Below, in pieces: positions 25,690-33,962 of a DNA stretch of 56,170 nucleotides. Below the pieces are notes generated by a model, which ran no database searches, had not been told where the DNA came from, and saw only the letters and a list, made by a program, of their open reading frames with translations. The stretch is from contig JAJPHL010000032.1 in assembly GCA_021325275.1 (NCBI GenBank), positions 229,082 to 285,251 on the forward strand, written 5' to 3'. Position 1 is the first letter of the stretch, and the number at the start of each line of letters is the position of its first letter. This stretch comes from Terriglobia bacterium. GTDB taxonomy: Bacteria; Acidobacteriota; Terriglobia; JAJPHL01. Position numbers and translations under genes: made by a program.

Positions 25690-25756
25690 GAACGAATGGA
25701 TCGTTCTTGTCTTTGTTTTCATCTGCGTTCATCTGCGTTCATCTGCGGTTGCTTTT
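25652..25756. repeat. Long inverted repeat between rimM and trmD
   Basis: Arms 25652-25677 and 25731-25756 are 26-bp perfect complements built from a CGCAGATGAA-type unit; inner segments 25679-25687/25721-25729 and 25688-25695/25701-25708 also pair. It forms a very long RNA hairpin across the rimM stop and ends 6 bp before the trmD ATG. Confidence 0.85.
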
Positions 25757-25762
25757 TGTTCC

Positions 25763-26539
25763 ATGCGTTTCGACGTCATCACGATCTTTCCGGAGTATTT
25801 CTCGGGGCCGCTCGATCACGGGATCGTGCGGCGCGCGCGTGAAGCGAAATTGCTCGACGTGCGGCTCACCGATCTGCGCGACTTTACGCCCGATCGCCAC
25901 CGCACCGTGGACGATCGGCCGTTCGGCGGCGGCGCCGGAATGGTTTTGAAGCCGGAGCCGGTATTTGCGGCGGTTGAAAAGTTGCGGGAAGACTCGGCAG
26001 CGCGTGTGATTCTGCTTTCGCCGCAAGGTCCGCTGTTCACGCAGTCCACCGCGTCCCGACTCGCGGAGCTGGATCGCGTGATTTTGATTTGCGGCCGCTA
26101 CGAAGGCGTCGACGAACGGGTCGCCGTGAATTTGGCCGACGAAGAATTGTCCGTCGGCGATTTTGTGCTGTCGGGCGGCGAGCCGGCCGCGATGTTGGTG
26201 ATCGACGCGGTGACGCGATTGCTGCCTGGCGCGCTGGGGAACGAAGAAAGCGCGGCGCAAGATTCGTTCAGCGACGGCGTTGATGGTGCGGGGGGCGTGC
26301 TGGATTACCCGCATTACACGCGGCCCGCGCAGTTTCGCGATCTTGCGGTACCGGAAGTCTTGTTGTCGGGCCATCACGAGCAAGTGCGTCGCTGGCGGCG
26401 CAAGATGGCCTTGGGAAAGACATTGCAGCACCGTCCGGAGTTGCTGGCGCGCTTTTTGGAGAGCGAGTCGCGGCAGCCGGAGGGCGCAACCGGCCGGGAG
26501 CTTCTGGCCGAACTAGTGGAAGAACGGAGAAACCAATGA
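25763..26539 (+). CDS. trmD: tRNA (guanine-37-N1)-methyltransferase
   Basis: 258 residues. Diagnostic segments: [61 protein letters not shown], and [11 protein letters not shown] with [15 protein letters not shown]. It forms the SPOUT knot and methylates G37 of tRNAs reading CNN codons, preventing frameshifts. No Shine-Dalgarno precedes the ATG (GCTTTTTGTTCC is the repeat edge), unlike its neighbours. Its stop overlaps the rplS start (ATGA). Confidence 0.97.
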   Translation: MRFDVITIFPEYFSGPLDHGIVRRAREAKLLDVRLTDLRDFTPDRHRTVDDRPFGGGAGMVLKPEPVFAAVEKLREDSAARVILLSPQGPLFTQSTASRLAELDRVILICGRYEGVDERVAVNLADEELSVGDFVLSGGEPAAMLVIDAVTRLLPGALGNEESAAQDSFSDGVDGAGGVLDYPHYTRPAQFRDLAVPEVLLSGHHEQVRRWRRKMALGKTLQHRPELLARFLESESRQPEGATGRELLAELVEERRNQ

Positions 26540-26916
26540 GCAGCCTGATCGATAAAATTGCCAAGAAACAGTTCCGCAGCGACGTTCCCGAATTCCGCAC
26601 CGGCGACACGGTGCGTGTGAGCGTCTCCATCCGCGAGGGCGACAACAAGCGCGTGCAAGCCTTCGAAGGCACGGTGATCGCCCGCAAGAACACGGGCGCC
26701 GGCGAAACGTTCACGGTCCGCAAGGTCAGCTTCGGACAGGGCGTCGAGCGCATTTTCCCGGTGCACTCGAAAGTCATCGAGCGCATCGACGTGGTTCGCC
26801 ACGGCAAAACGCGCCGGTCGAAGCTGTATTACCTGCGCGATCTCAAGGGCAAGGCCGCGCGTCTGCGCGAGCGCTCCGATTCGCACGATACGAAGACCGA
26901 AGCGAAGGCGTCGTAA
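26536..26916 (+). CDS. rplS: 50S ribosomal protein L19
   Basis: 126 residues. Core L19 sequence: [59 protein letters not shown] and [18 protein letters not shown] short charged tail follows. The ATG overlaps the trmD stop. Confidence 0.97.
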   Translation: MSSLIDKIAKKQFRSDVPEFRTGDTVRVSVSIREGDNKRVQAFEGTVIARKNTGAGETFTVRKVSFGQGVERIFPVHSKVIERIDVVRHGKTRRSKLYYLRDLKGKAARLRERSDSHDTKTEAKAS

Positions 26917-26920
26917 AGCC

Positions 26921-26988
26921 AGTGCTGAGTGCCGAGTGCTGAGTCCTGAGGTTTCCCACTCAGCACTCAGGACTCAGCACTCAGCACT
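26921..26988. repeat. Inverted repeat of CTGAGT/ACTCAG type between rplS and rnhB
   Basis: Arms 26921-26950 and 26959-26988 are 30 nt with 27/30 complementarity around an 8-nt loop. It may terminate or process the operon transcript. It starts 4 bp after rplS and ends 10 bp before rnhB. Confidence 0.85.
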
Positions 26989-26998
26989 TAAGGTGTCT

Positions 26999-27661
26999 AT
27001 GCGCTGCACGGCTCGCTTGGAAAATCGCGCCCGCAGAGAAGGCTTTCGCTTGATCGCCGGCGCCGACGAGGCCGGTCGCGGCGCGTTGTTTGGTCCCGTG
27101 ATGGCGGCGGCGGTGATTCTCGATCCCGACCGGCCGATTCGGGGACTCAACGACAGCAAGCAACTTGATCCCCAGACCCGCGAGGAGCTAGCGCCGTTGA
27201 TTCGCGAGCGCGCCATTGCGTGGCATGTCGCCGCCGTCGATGCTGGACGCATCGACTGGATCAACATTTACCAAGCGTCGCGCGAGGCGATGCGCCGTGC
27301 GGTGATGGCACTCGACCCCCAGCCGGATCTGCTGCTGGTTGACGCGCTCACGCTTGACGTACCAATGGAACAGCGCGCTTTGATCCACGGCGATGCGCAA
27401 AGCGTTTCGATTGCCGCCGCGTCCATCCTGGCCAAAGTGGAGCGCGACGCGGTGATGCGTGAATGGGATGCCGTTTATCCCCAGTATGGATTTGCCGGAA
27501 ACAAAGGCTACTTCACGCCCGATCATCAGGCCGGACTCGCCGCTCATGGCGCAACGCCCTTGCACCGCTTGAGCTACTCGCCCGTGGCCGACGTTTCGAT
27601 CTTTCCGGTGGCCATGTTCGAGGAACCGGAGTCGACACAGTTGTTACTCCCCTTGGATTGA
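26999..27661 (+). CDS. rnhB: Ribonuclease HII
   Basis: 220 residues from ATG 26999, preceded by AAGGTG; the longer frame would read through the repeat. Motif I is LIAGADEAGRGALFGPV with the DE metal ligands; the second motif is NDSKQLDPQTREEL and the third VDALTLD. AAASILAKVERD and YFTPDHQAGLAAHGATPLHR complete the family pattern. It nicks RNA/DNA hybrids and removes single ribonucleotides. Confidence 0.96.
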   Translation: MRCTARLENRARREGFRLIAGADEAGRGALFGPVMAAAVILDPDRPIRGLNDSKQLDPQTREELAPLIRERAIAWHVAAVDAGRIDWINIYQASREAMRRAVMALDPQPDLLLVDALTLDVPMEQRALIHGDAQSVSIAAASILAKVERDAVMREWDAVYPQYGFAGNKGYFTPDHQAGLAAHGATPLHRLSYSPVADVSIFPVAMFEEPESTQLLLPLD

Positions 27662-27735
27662 CTCTTTAGTTAAGTTTTGAGTTATAGTGCGATTGGCGGG
27701 TTTTCCGTCCATCGTCAGAAAGTTTCGGAGCAAGC

Positions 27736-30700
27736 ATGGCCTTCGGTCTGGGCTTCAACAAAGCCAAATCGCTCGGTGCCGCCGAGAAGTATGTAATGCA
27801 GGGGAAAATCCCCGCGGCGATCCAGGAGTATCAAAAAATCCTGGAGCAGGACCCTCGCGACTTGGTGGTTTTGAACACCGTCGGCGACCTTTTGCTCCGC
27901 ATCAACAAGAATTCCGAGGCCCTCACCTACTTCTACAAGCTCGGCGAAGCGTACGTGGAAGACGGATTCGTGCGCAACGGCATCGCCGTCTACAAAAAAA
28001 TCACGCGCTCCGACGCCACCGCCATCGAAGCGGTGTGCCGCCTCGCCGATCTCTACACCGTCCAAGGACAGTTGAGCGATGCGCGAACGTACTTGAATCA
28101 GGCCGTCGAGCACTACTCGAAATCGGGCGACACGGCGAAGTGCGTGGAGCTTTTCGAGAAGCTGCTGCTGATGGATCCGGAGAACGCCGCGGCCAAGCAG
28201 AAACTCGCGACGGTCTACGAGCAGGCCGGACGCAAGGACGAAGCCGCGGCGATGTTTTTTAGTGCGGCCGAAGGTCTGGCGGATCGCGCCAATCCCGGCG
28301 AAGCGGAAAAAGTGCTGAAGCGGGCCCGCGAGCTCGGTTACGCCGGCGATCAAGTGGACGTGTTGCAGGCGCGCATTCACATCGACGCTGGGCGTGGACC
28401 GGAGGCCGTGGCCCTTCTCAGCGCCATGCCCGATCTCGAAACGAATCGCAGCGCGCTGAATTTGCTGTTTCACGCGCACATGAGCGCGGGCGAACCGGCG
28501 GCCGCCGGCAAAGTAGCGGCACAAATCTTCCAGAAGTTCGAGGATTTCGCGGGCGTCGAGCAAGTCGCGGCCACGCTCATCGAGCGCGGCGATTTCGACG
28601 ACGTGTTGTCGCTCTATGAAAGCGCCGCCGACGCGGCCATTGCGCAACACATGACCCAGCCTCTCGCCGAGGGACTGCGCAACGTTCTGGCGCAGGATTC
28701 CGACAACGAGCGCGCGCGCCAGTTGCAGCGCAAAGTTTTCAAGGCCACGGGAGAAACCGGCGAATTCACCGACGCGAGCGAACAACTAGCCGACATTCTG
28801 TCGCGCAAAGGCCGTTACACCGAAGCGCGCGACATTTATGCGGAACTCGCCAAGCTCGAGCCGGCGAATCCCATGCATCGTCAGCGGATGATGCAGATGG
28901 TGCAGAAATCCGGCGGCGAAATGCCGGCCGAAGAAGCCGCTTCCTACGAAGCGGCGCAAACAATCGAACCTGAAGGCGCCATCACGCTCCCTGCGCCTGG
29001 CGCGCCGCTCGACGCCGAAACGCAAGCGGCCGTTGACTCCGCGCTATCGGAAGCGGATCAGCAGGCCGTTTTCCTGCAAACCGACGAAGCGATCTTCACG
29101 CTGAAGAACGCGCTCGATCGAGCGCCCGGCAACATCGCGCTGAATCAAAAGCTCGTTGAAATTTGCGAACAGGCGCAGCGCTGGCCCGCGGCGATCGCGG
29201 CGTGTGAAGCGCTGAACGAAGCGTTCACACTCACCGGCGACTACGACAGCGCCGCGCGCTACGCCGAACTGCAAACCCGCTATCAAGCGATCGCCGACGG
29301 CAAGGAGCCCGGTGCAGGTGGCATTACATCCGGCATGGAGGCGCCTCCCGAATTCGACGTGTCCGCTCCATCGATGGCAGCGAGTCCTGACGCGTCGGGC
29401 GTAATGGAATTCCAGATTCCCGACGCGCCGCCGATGGGAATCGCCGAAATGGAGGTGCCGGACGCTGCGTCGCATGGGTCCGGCGCGCCACCGCCGGTGG
29501 AAACGCCCAGCATCACTCTGCCCGAATTCGGCACGGAAGAAGCTTCCGCCGCGACAGGCACTCACGAAGTCGATCTCTCTGGCGAATGGGAAAGCATGCT
29601 CAGCGTTGAAGAGCCGGCGGCCCCGTCGGGTCCCAGCGAAGCGGATCGATTGGCAGAGGAAATCACGAGTCACTTACAGAACGGCATGATCGCCGAGGCG
29701 AGCTTGGCCATCGAAACGATGCGTGCGATGGCCGGCGACGACCCGCGCTTCGCCGATCTGGAAGCGCAGGTGCAACAGGCGCAAGCCGCGGCGCCGGCCG
29801 AAGGCGCGGTCGCGGACTTTGGCGAAATCCAGATGCCGGCGGAGCCGGCGGCGGAACCCGAAACTTCTGTCGCACCGATGGAGTGGCCGAGCGAGCCACA
29901 GGCGATTCCAGAACTAGCGATCCCCGAGCCGGAGCCGGTCGCGCCTGTCGCGCCACACGAGGCTCCTCATCAAGAAGAAGAATTCTCACTCGACCTTGAT
30001 CATCACGCGACTACCGCGGCGCACGATGAATTCGAACTGGACCTCGATTTGGGAGAGCCCGCCGCGCCTGCACCGCCACCTGTCGCCACAAAACCTGCTG
30101 CTGCAGCGACGCCGCCGGCCGCGCCCGCGGTGTCCGCGGGCATGGCGGATTTGCTCGGCGCGATCGAAGATAGTCTTGGAGATTTTGCCGCGCCTGCGCC
30201 AGGAGCGCCCCAGAAACCAATGACGCCTGCGACGCCGGCACCGCCGCCCGAGAAGAAAGGCGCGCCTGCCGCGTCGAAGACTACCAGCGGCGGCGGACTC
30301 GCGGACATGTTCGCCGACTTCAAGCAGGAAATGGAGCAGGACGCCGAAGTCGACTCCGACGTGGAGAACCACTACAACATGGGCGTGGCCTTCAAGGAAA
30401 TGGGACTCTACGACGAGGCCATTGGCGAATTCCAAAAAGCGTTCCATGGCGCGGAGCATTCGCCGTCGCACCCGAATTTCATTCCGGTGTGCTCGCTGTT
30501 GGCGCATTGCTTCTTGGAGAAGAATTTGCCGGAGTTGGCTGTCACGTGGTTGCAAAACGGGTTGAAGGCGCCCGGCCTCGATCGCGAAGGAGAGATGGCG
30601 CTGCGCTATGAAATCGGATCGGCGCAGGAAGCGGCTGGACAAAGAGCCGCAGCCATGGAAAGTTTCATGCTCGTGTACGCGTTGAATATCGATTATCGAG

Positions 30701-30738
30701 ACGTCGCCGACCGCATACGTTCCCTAAAAGGCAACTAG
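27736..30738 (+). CDS. Large TPR protein with acidic Ala/Pro-rich region (FimV-like layout)
   Basis: 1000 residues, no signal peptide. The N-terminal 370 residues are TPR units (KYVMQGKIPAAIQEYQKILE, EALTYFYKLGEAYVEDG, AAAKQKLATVYEQAGRKDEA). A long acidic, Ala/Pro-rich section (about 400-860) carries repeated EFDLD/ELDLDLGE-like stretches. It closes with a C-terminal TPR block (NHYNMGVAFKEMGLYDEAIG). The layout recalls FimV/TPR scaffold proteins of pilus or polar machinery, but no LysM or peptidoglycan-binding motif is seen. GGAG precedes the ATG by 5-6 nt. It resembles the N-terminus of the 7972 protein. Confidence 0.8.
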   Translation: MAFGLGFNKAKSLGAAEKYVMQGKIPAAIQEYQKILEQDPRDLVVLNTVGDLLLRINKNSEALTYFYKLGEAYVEDGFVRNGIAVYKKITRSDATAIEAVCRLADLYTVQGQLSDARTYLNQAVEHYSKSGDTAKCVELFEKLLLMDPENAAAKQKLATVYEQAGRKDEAAAMFFSAAEGLADRANPGEAEKVLKRARELGYAGDQVDVLQARIHIDAGRGPEAVALLSAMPDLETNRSALNLLFHAHMSAGEPAAAGKVAAQIFQKFEDFAGVEQVAATLIERGDFDDVLSLYESAADAAIAQHMTQPLAEGLRNVLAQDSDNERARQLQRKVFKATGETGEFTDASEQLADILSRKGRYTEARDIYAELAKLEPANPMHRQRMMQMVQKSGGEMPAEEAASYEAAQTIEPEGAITLPAPGAPLDAETQAAVDSALSEADQQAVFLQTDEAIFTLKNALDRAPGNIALNQKLVEICEQAQRWPAAIAACEALNEAFTLTGDYDSAARYAELQTRYQAIADGKEPGAGGITSGMEAPPEFDVSAPSMAASPDASGVMEFQIPDAPPMGIAEMEVPDAASHGSGAPPPVETPSITLPEFGTEEASAATGTHEVDLSGEWESMLSVEEPAAPSGPSEADRLAEEITSHLQNGMIAEASLAIETMRAMAGDDPRFADLEAQVQQAQAAAPAEGAVADFGEIQMPAEPAAEPETSVAPMEWPSEPQAIPELAIPEPEPVAPVAPHEAPHQEEEFSLDLDHHATTAAHDEFELDLDLGEPAAPAPPPVATKPAAAATPPAAPAVSAGMADLLGAIEDSLGDFAAPAPGAPQKPMTPATPAPPPEKKGAPAASKTTSGGGLADMFADFKQEMEQDAEVDSDVENHYNMGVAFKEMGLYDEAIGEFQKAFHGAEHSPSHPNFIPVCSLLAHCFLEKNLPELAVTWLQNGLKAPGLDREGEMALRYEIGSAQEAAGQRAAAMESFMLVYALNIDYRDVADRIRSLKGN

Positions 30739-30756
30739 AAAGCTACTCATCTCACA

Positions 30757-31050
30757 ATGTGGAAGCGGCTCTTCCTGCTGATCTTCATCCTTCTGTCGTT
30801 TGAGGTGGGATTCTTCCTGATCGTAGTGCCGTGGTCGAACACGTGGGAAGACAACTTCTTCATCCGCTCGGCGCCGTTTCCGGCGTTTTGGTTTAGTCCT
30901 TTCCTGCGCGGCGCGGTCAGTGGCCTGGGATTGGTGAACATCTTCATGGGACTCGGCGAGGCGTGGCACTTTCGCGAGCGCTTGAGACAGATGAAGAACG
31001 AAGAAAACGCCACGCCACAAAATCAGGTGCAGCAAGAAGAACCCAAGTAG
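30757..31050 (+). CDS. Small membrane protein of unknown function
   Basis: 97 residues with two hydrophobic segments (LFLLIFILLSFEVGFFLIVV and FLRGAVSGLGLVNIFMGLG) and a charged, Gln/Glu-rich tail (MKNEENATPQNQVQQEEPK). Small double-spanning proteins of this kind are frequent in Acidobacteriota (from memory). It follows the TPR gene by 18 bp and abuts thiE by 1 bp, so the three may be co-transcribed. Confidence 0.75.
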   Translation: MWKRLFLLIFILLSFEVGFFLIVVPWSNTWEDNFFIRSAPFPAFWFSPFLRGAVSGLGLVNIFMGLGEAWHFRERLRQMKNEENATPQNQVQQEEPK

Positions 31051-31051
31051 T

Positions 31052-31603
31052 GTGTTGACGTATTACATCACCGGCGAGCATCCGCGTATCGCGGAAGTTT
31101 TTTCGGCGGGCGTCGATTTCGTGCAGCTTCGCGCGAAGAATTTGGAGACGCGCGAACTGCTGCGCGTTGCCGAAGATGCCGTACGCGCTGGAAGGCTTTT
31201 CGTCAACGATCGCGCGGATGTGGCGATCGCCTGCGGCGCCGCCGGCGTACATCTGCCGTCGAATCGTCCGGCAGCGTCGGAATATCGCAAGATCACGCCG
31301 CCTGGATTCCTGATTTCCGTGGCGTGTCACTCGCCTGAAGACGTGGAAAGAGCCGCCGGCGACGGCGCGGACTTCGCGATCCTCGCGCCGATCTTCGCAA
31401 CGCCCGGCAAGGGCGCGCCGATCGGTGTGCGAGCGATCGAACGCAGTACGGGCGCCGGAATTCCGGTGATCGCGCTTGGAGGAATCACGCGCGAGAACGC
31501 CCGCGAGTGCCGCGATGCGGGTGCTTCCGGTGTCGCGGCGATACGTTTGTTCGAGGAGTCGCGGGACTTGCCGGCGCTGATTTCGGAGTTGCGCCGGCAT
31601 TGA
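31052..31603 (+). CDS. thiE: Thiamine-phosphate synthase
   Basis: 183 residues with a GTG start, slightly short for the family. ThiE motifs: FVQLRAKNLETRELLRVAED, FVNDRADVAIACGAAGVHLP, GFLISVACHSPEDVERA, DFAILAPIFATPGKGAP and VIALGGITRENARECRDAG. It joins HMP-pyrophosphate with thiazole phosphate. No TPP riboswitch or other thi gene is near. Its stop sits exactly where the VapC remnant begins. Confidence 0.9.
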   Translation: MLTYYITGEHPRIAEVFSAGVDFVQLRAKNLETRELLRVAEDAVRAGRLFVNDRADVAIACGAAGVHLPSNRPAASEYRKITPPGFLISVACHSPEDVERAAGDGADFAILAPIFATPGKGAPIGVRAIERSTGAGIPVIALGGITRENARECRDAGASGVAAIRLFEESRDLPALISELRRH

Positions 31604-31703
31604 CAGTATTGCCGCCACCGCTCTTGAGCACGGTCTTCCCTTGGTGACTCGCAACTTACGCCACTTCCAGCGAGTTCCTGACCTGAGGCTGGCTCAATAC
31701 TGA
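31602..31703 (+). pseudogene. VapC (PIN-domain toxin) C-terminal remnant
   Basis: In the frame after the thiE stop the sequence reads D-S-IAATALEHGLPLVTRNLRHF and then QRVPDLRLAQY before a stop at 31701-31703. This is the conserved end of VapC PIN-domain ribonucleases (IAATA...LVTRN..HF...P.L). The first hundred or so residues and any vapB are absent, so it is a truncated relic whose 5' end is fused to thiE. Confidence 0.75.
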
Positions 31704-31714
31704 GCCTCCGCTGT

Positions 31715-32812
31715 CTACTCCTCGGACAGAATCTCCTCCACACGGCTGAGTGCTTGAAGCAACTCTCCGGTGTGACCGCCGAATCCCAAGCGTAAATATC
31801 CCGGCATTCCGAATTGTTCGCCAGGACAGAGCAACACACTTTTTTCTTCTCTAGCGCGGCGAGCCAGCGCGTCACTTTCGGGGACCGCAAACCAAGCGAT
31901 CGCACCGGCCGCCGGCGGAATGTGACGGAAGTTGTGTCGCCGGATCCATTCCGCCACCGGTTGATAGTTGCCGCGGACAATCCGTCGTGTCCGCTCGAGT
32001 ATCTCGGTGCGTTTTTCGGCGGCCATCGCCAGTGACGCGAGACGCTCGTTGATCACGCTCGGGCCAATCGTCGTGTAATCGTGATAGCCCCACAATTCTT
32101 CCGCGATCTTTTCCGGTGCGACCACCCAGCCGGTGCGCAGCCCCGGGAGTCCATACGCTTTCGACAAGCTGTTCGTGCACAGCACGCGATCGTAGCGTCC
32201 CCAAAACGACGGGGTCAGCTCGCCGTCGCGTTCAGCGCCCATGTAAATTTCGTCGGCGAGAATCCACGCGCCCACGCGCGAGGCGTGCGCCACGACGGCG
32301 TCCATCGCCTCCCGCGACATCACTGCTCCCGTGGGATTGTTGGGATTGCACACGGCGATCATTGTGGTTTTCGCTGTGACGAGTTCCGCTAACTCCGCGG
32401 GATCGCCCTGCCAGCGCAATTCTTCGCGCAGGCGCCACGGCTTGACTGTCGCGCCAAAGCTTTCCGCCAGTCCCGCGACTTGGCCGTAGTTCGGTTCCAT
32501 CACGACAACTTCGTCGCCTGGTTCGATACGCGACCAAACGCACAAGAAATTCGCTTCCGCGCCGCCACAGGTGACGAGCACGTTCGCCGCCGTCGCGCCG
32601 GAGTACGTGGCGGCGACCTTATCTCGCAACTCGACGCTGCCGTTTGTCTGCGGATATCCGAGCGGCTGCGCGAGAATGCGATCGAGTTCCGAGGGCGAAT
32701 CGGCGAGTGTCGCGGCGGCCATCGGGAGCACGCCGCTTTCCGAGATATTCAGGTCGACGTGGTGCTCCCACACCGATTGCCAGCGTTCCAGTTCAAAGGG
32801 GCGAATGCGCAT
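31715..32812 (-). CDS. PLP-dependent aminotransferase class I/II
   Basis: 365 residues from ATG 32812; a GTG two codons upstream gives 367, and both starts touch the 'CTGTGGA' repeat with no ribosome site. Fold-type I motifs: LVTCGGAEANFL, VVMEPNYGQV, AVCNPNNPTGAVMSREAM, ILADEIYMGAE and SLSKAYGLPGLRTGW with the PLP lysine, plus LRLGFGG. The reaction is amino transfer or a related lyase/racemase step; the substrate is unknown. Convergent with thiE. Confidence 0.88.
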   Translation of the reverse strand: MRIRPFELERWQSVWEHHVDLNISESGVLPMAAATLADSPSELDRILAQPLGYPQTNGSVELRDKVAATYSGATAANVLVTCGGAEANFLCVWSRIEPGDEVVVMEPNYGQVAGLAESFGATVKPWRLREELRWQGDPAELAELVTAKTTMIAVCNPNNPTGAVMSREAMDAVVAHASRVGAWILADEIYMGAERDGELTPSFWGRYDRVLCTNSLSKAYGLPGLRTGWVVAPEKIAEELWGYHDYTTIGPSVINERLASLAMAAEKRTEILERTRRIVRGNYQPVAEWIRRHNFRHIPPAAGAIAWFAVPESDALARRAREEKSVLLCPGEQFGMPGYLRLGFGGHTGELLQALSRVEEILSEE

Positions 32813-32813
32813 G

Positions 32814-32860
32814 TCCACAGATTAAAACAACCATCCACAGATTACACAGATTGCACGGAT
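32814..32860. repeat. Dispersed 'CCACAGATTACACAGATT'-type repeat
   Basis: TCCACAGATTA occurs at 32814-32824 and 32834-32844, followed by further CACAGATT/GCACGGATT units. Repeats of this type recur in many bacterial genomes (from memory). This copy overlaps the aminotransferase start region. Confidence 0.6.
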
Positions 32861-32886
32861 TAAGAACAAACGCCTTCCCCCGCCTA

Positions 32887-32912
32887 GACTCGGGCCTTGG
32901 AACTCGGGCCTT
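32887..32912. repeat. Dispersed 26-mer, copy 1
   Basis: Two ACTCGGGCCT half-units in direct order. The same 26-mer (25/26 identity) recurs at 42808-42833. The 32819-32958 interval contains this repeat and the sigma gene's upstream region; no gene is seen in it. Confidence 0.65.
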
Positions 32913-32958
32913 CGATTTTGTTGAACGTTAGCCTTCGACGGGCAGTCTTACTGTTCAT

Positions 32959-33543
32959 ATGGAGCTGGAGACCACGTTGCCCGCGCCCTTCTTTGCCACT
33001 AAGGTGCAAATTGATCCAGCTCAGGTGGTCGCCGAGCATCAGCAGATGGCGTATCGCATCGCCTACAGCGTGCTGCGCAATCACGCGGCCGCTGAAGACG
33101 CCGCGCAGGAGGCGCTTCTGCGAGTCTTTCGTGCCGCCGCGAAGCTGGGCGACGTGGCCGACGTAAAAGCGTGGGTCGCGCGGATCGCCTGGAACGCCGC
33201 ACTCGACCAAAAACGGCGGACGCGCACGGCCGCCGCGGAAGTTCCCGCGGAAGACTTGGCGCGCGGCATCGAGGCGCTACGGTGCGCGGGCCATTCGCCC
33301 GAGGAAATCGCGGCGGGCGGCGAGATGCAGCGGCTCCTCGCGCAGTTGATCGCGTCACTGCCGGAGAATTTGCGCCAGCCGCTGGAGCTGTCGACAGTCG
33401 AGGAGTTGGAGCATCGCGAAATCGCGGTCGCCTTGGGAATTACTGAGGCGGCCGTGCGCGCGCGTCTGTTTCAGGCGCGTCAAAAACTGCGCGAAAAGTT
33501 GGATCGCTTGCTGGGAACCAACATGCAGGGAGCACGATCATGA
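32959..33543 (+). CDS. ECF-type RNA polymerase sigma factor
   Basis: 194 residues. Region 2 reads HQQMAYRIAYSVLRNHAAAE then DAAQEALLRVFRAA; region 4 reads LIASLPENLRQPLELSTVEE followed by the HTH IAVALGITEAAVRARLFQAR. It directs RNA polymerase to stress-specific promoters. The stop overlaps the anti-sigma start (ATGA), matching the usual sigma/anti-sigma pair. Confidence 0.92.
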   Translation: MELETTLPAPFFATKVQIDPAQVVAEHQQMAYRIAYSVLRNHAAAEDAAQEALLRVFRAAAKLGDVADVKAWVARIAWNAALDQKRRTRTAAAEVPAEDLARGIEALRCAGHSPEEIAAGGEMQRLLAQLIASLPENLRQPLELSTVEELEHREIAVALGITEAAVRARLFQARQKLREKLDRLLGTNMQGARS

Positions 33544-33962
33544 ACCACGATTTTACCGACCGTTTATTGGACGCCGGATTGAAGCAGTACAGCCGCGTCG
33601 CGCCGCCGGAAGATTTCGCGGTGCGCATGCCGGCCGCACGACCTGCAAGATACGCCTGGTTCGGATGGCTCGCCGTGCCCGCGGCGGCGACGCTTCTCGC
33701 GACACTCGCGATGCCCCCGCTGCCGCAAGCGCCGGTAGTCTTCGCGATCGCGCATCACGCGCCTGCGGTTTCGCCCGTGTCTCGCGCGCCGCGTCCGAAA
33801 CCGCTTCCCTACAAGCCGCCGTTCCATACGCTAACCCCGCAGGAACTCGCTGCTATGGATTTGTCCGCTGCCGCGCAACCGTCGGCGGACGCGGCGCCAA
33901 TTGTCGATCTTGAAATCAAACCGCTCGTCATTACACCGCTCGAAGGAGAAGGAAAACAATGA
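33540..33962 (+). CDS. Putative single-pass anti-sigma factor
   Basis: 140 residues. Short cytoplasmic N-terminus (DRLLDAGLKQYSRVAPPEDF), one transmembrane helix (YAWFGWLAVPAAATLLATLA), then a Pro-rich periplasmic part (PRPKPLPYKPPFHTLTPQEL). The ATGA overlap with the sigma gene and the topology identify it as the likely anti-sigma. No zinc HxxxCxxC motif is seen. Its stop overlaps the next gene. Confidence 0.7.
   Translation: MNHDFTDRLLDAGLKQYSRVAPPEDFAVRMPAARPARYAWFGWLAVPAAATLLATLAMPPLPQAPVVFAIAHHAPAVSPVSRAPRPKPLPYKPPFHTLTPQELAAMDLSAAAQPSADAAPIVDLEIKPLVITPLEGEGKQ

Noticed and set aside
26921-26988. CRISPR or tandem-repeat array
   Set aside because: Units form one inverted repeat with a single loop, without regular spacers.
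31052-31603. TPP riboswitch for thiE
   Set aside because: No TPP aptamer signature upstream; the gene follows another by 1 bp.
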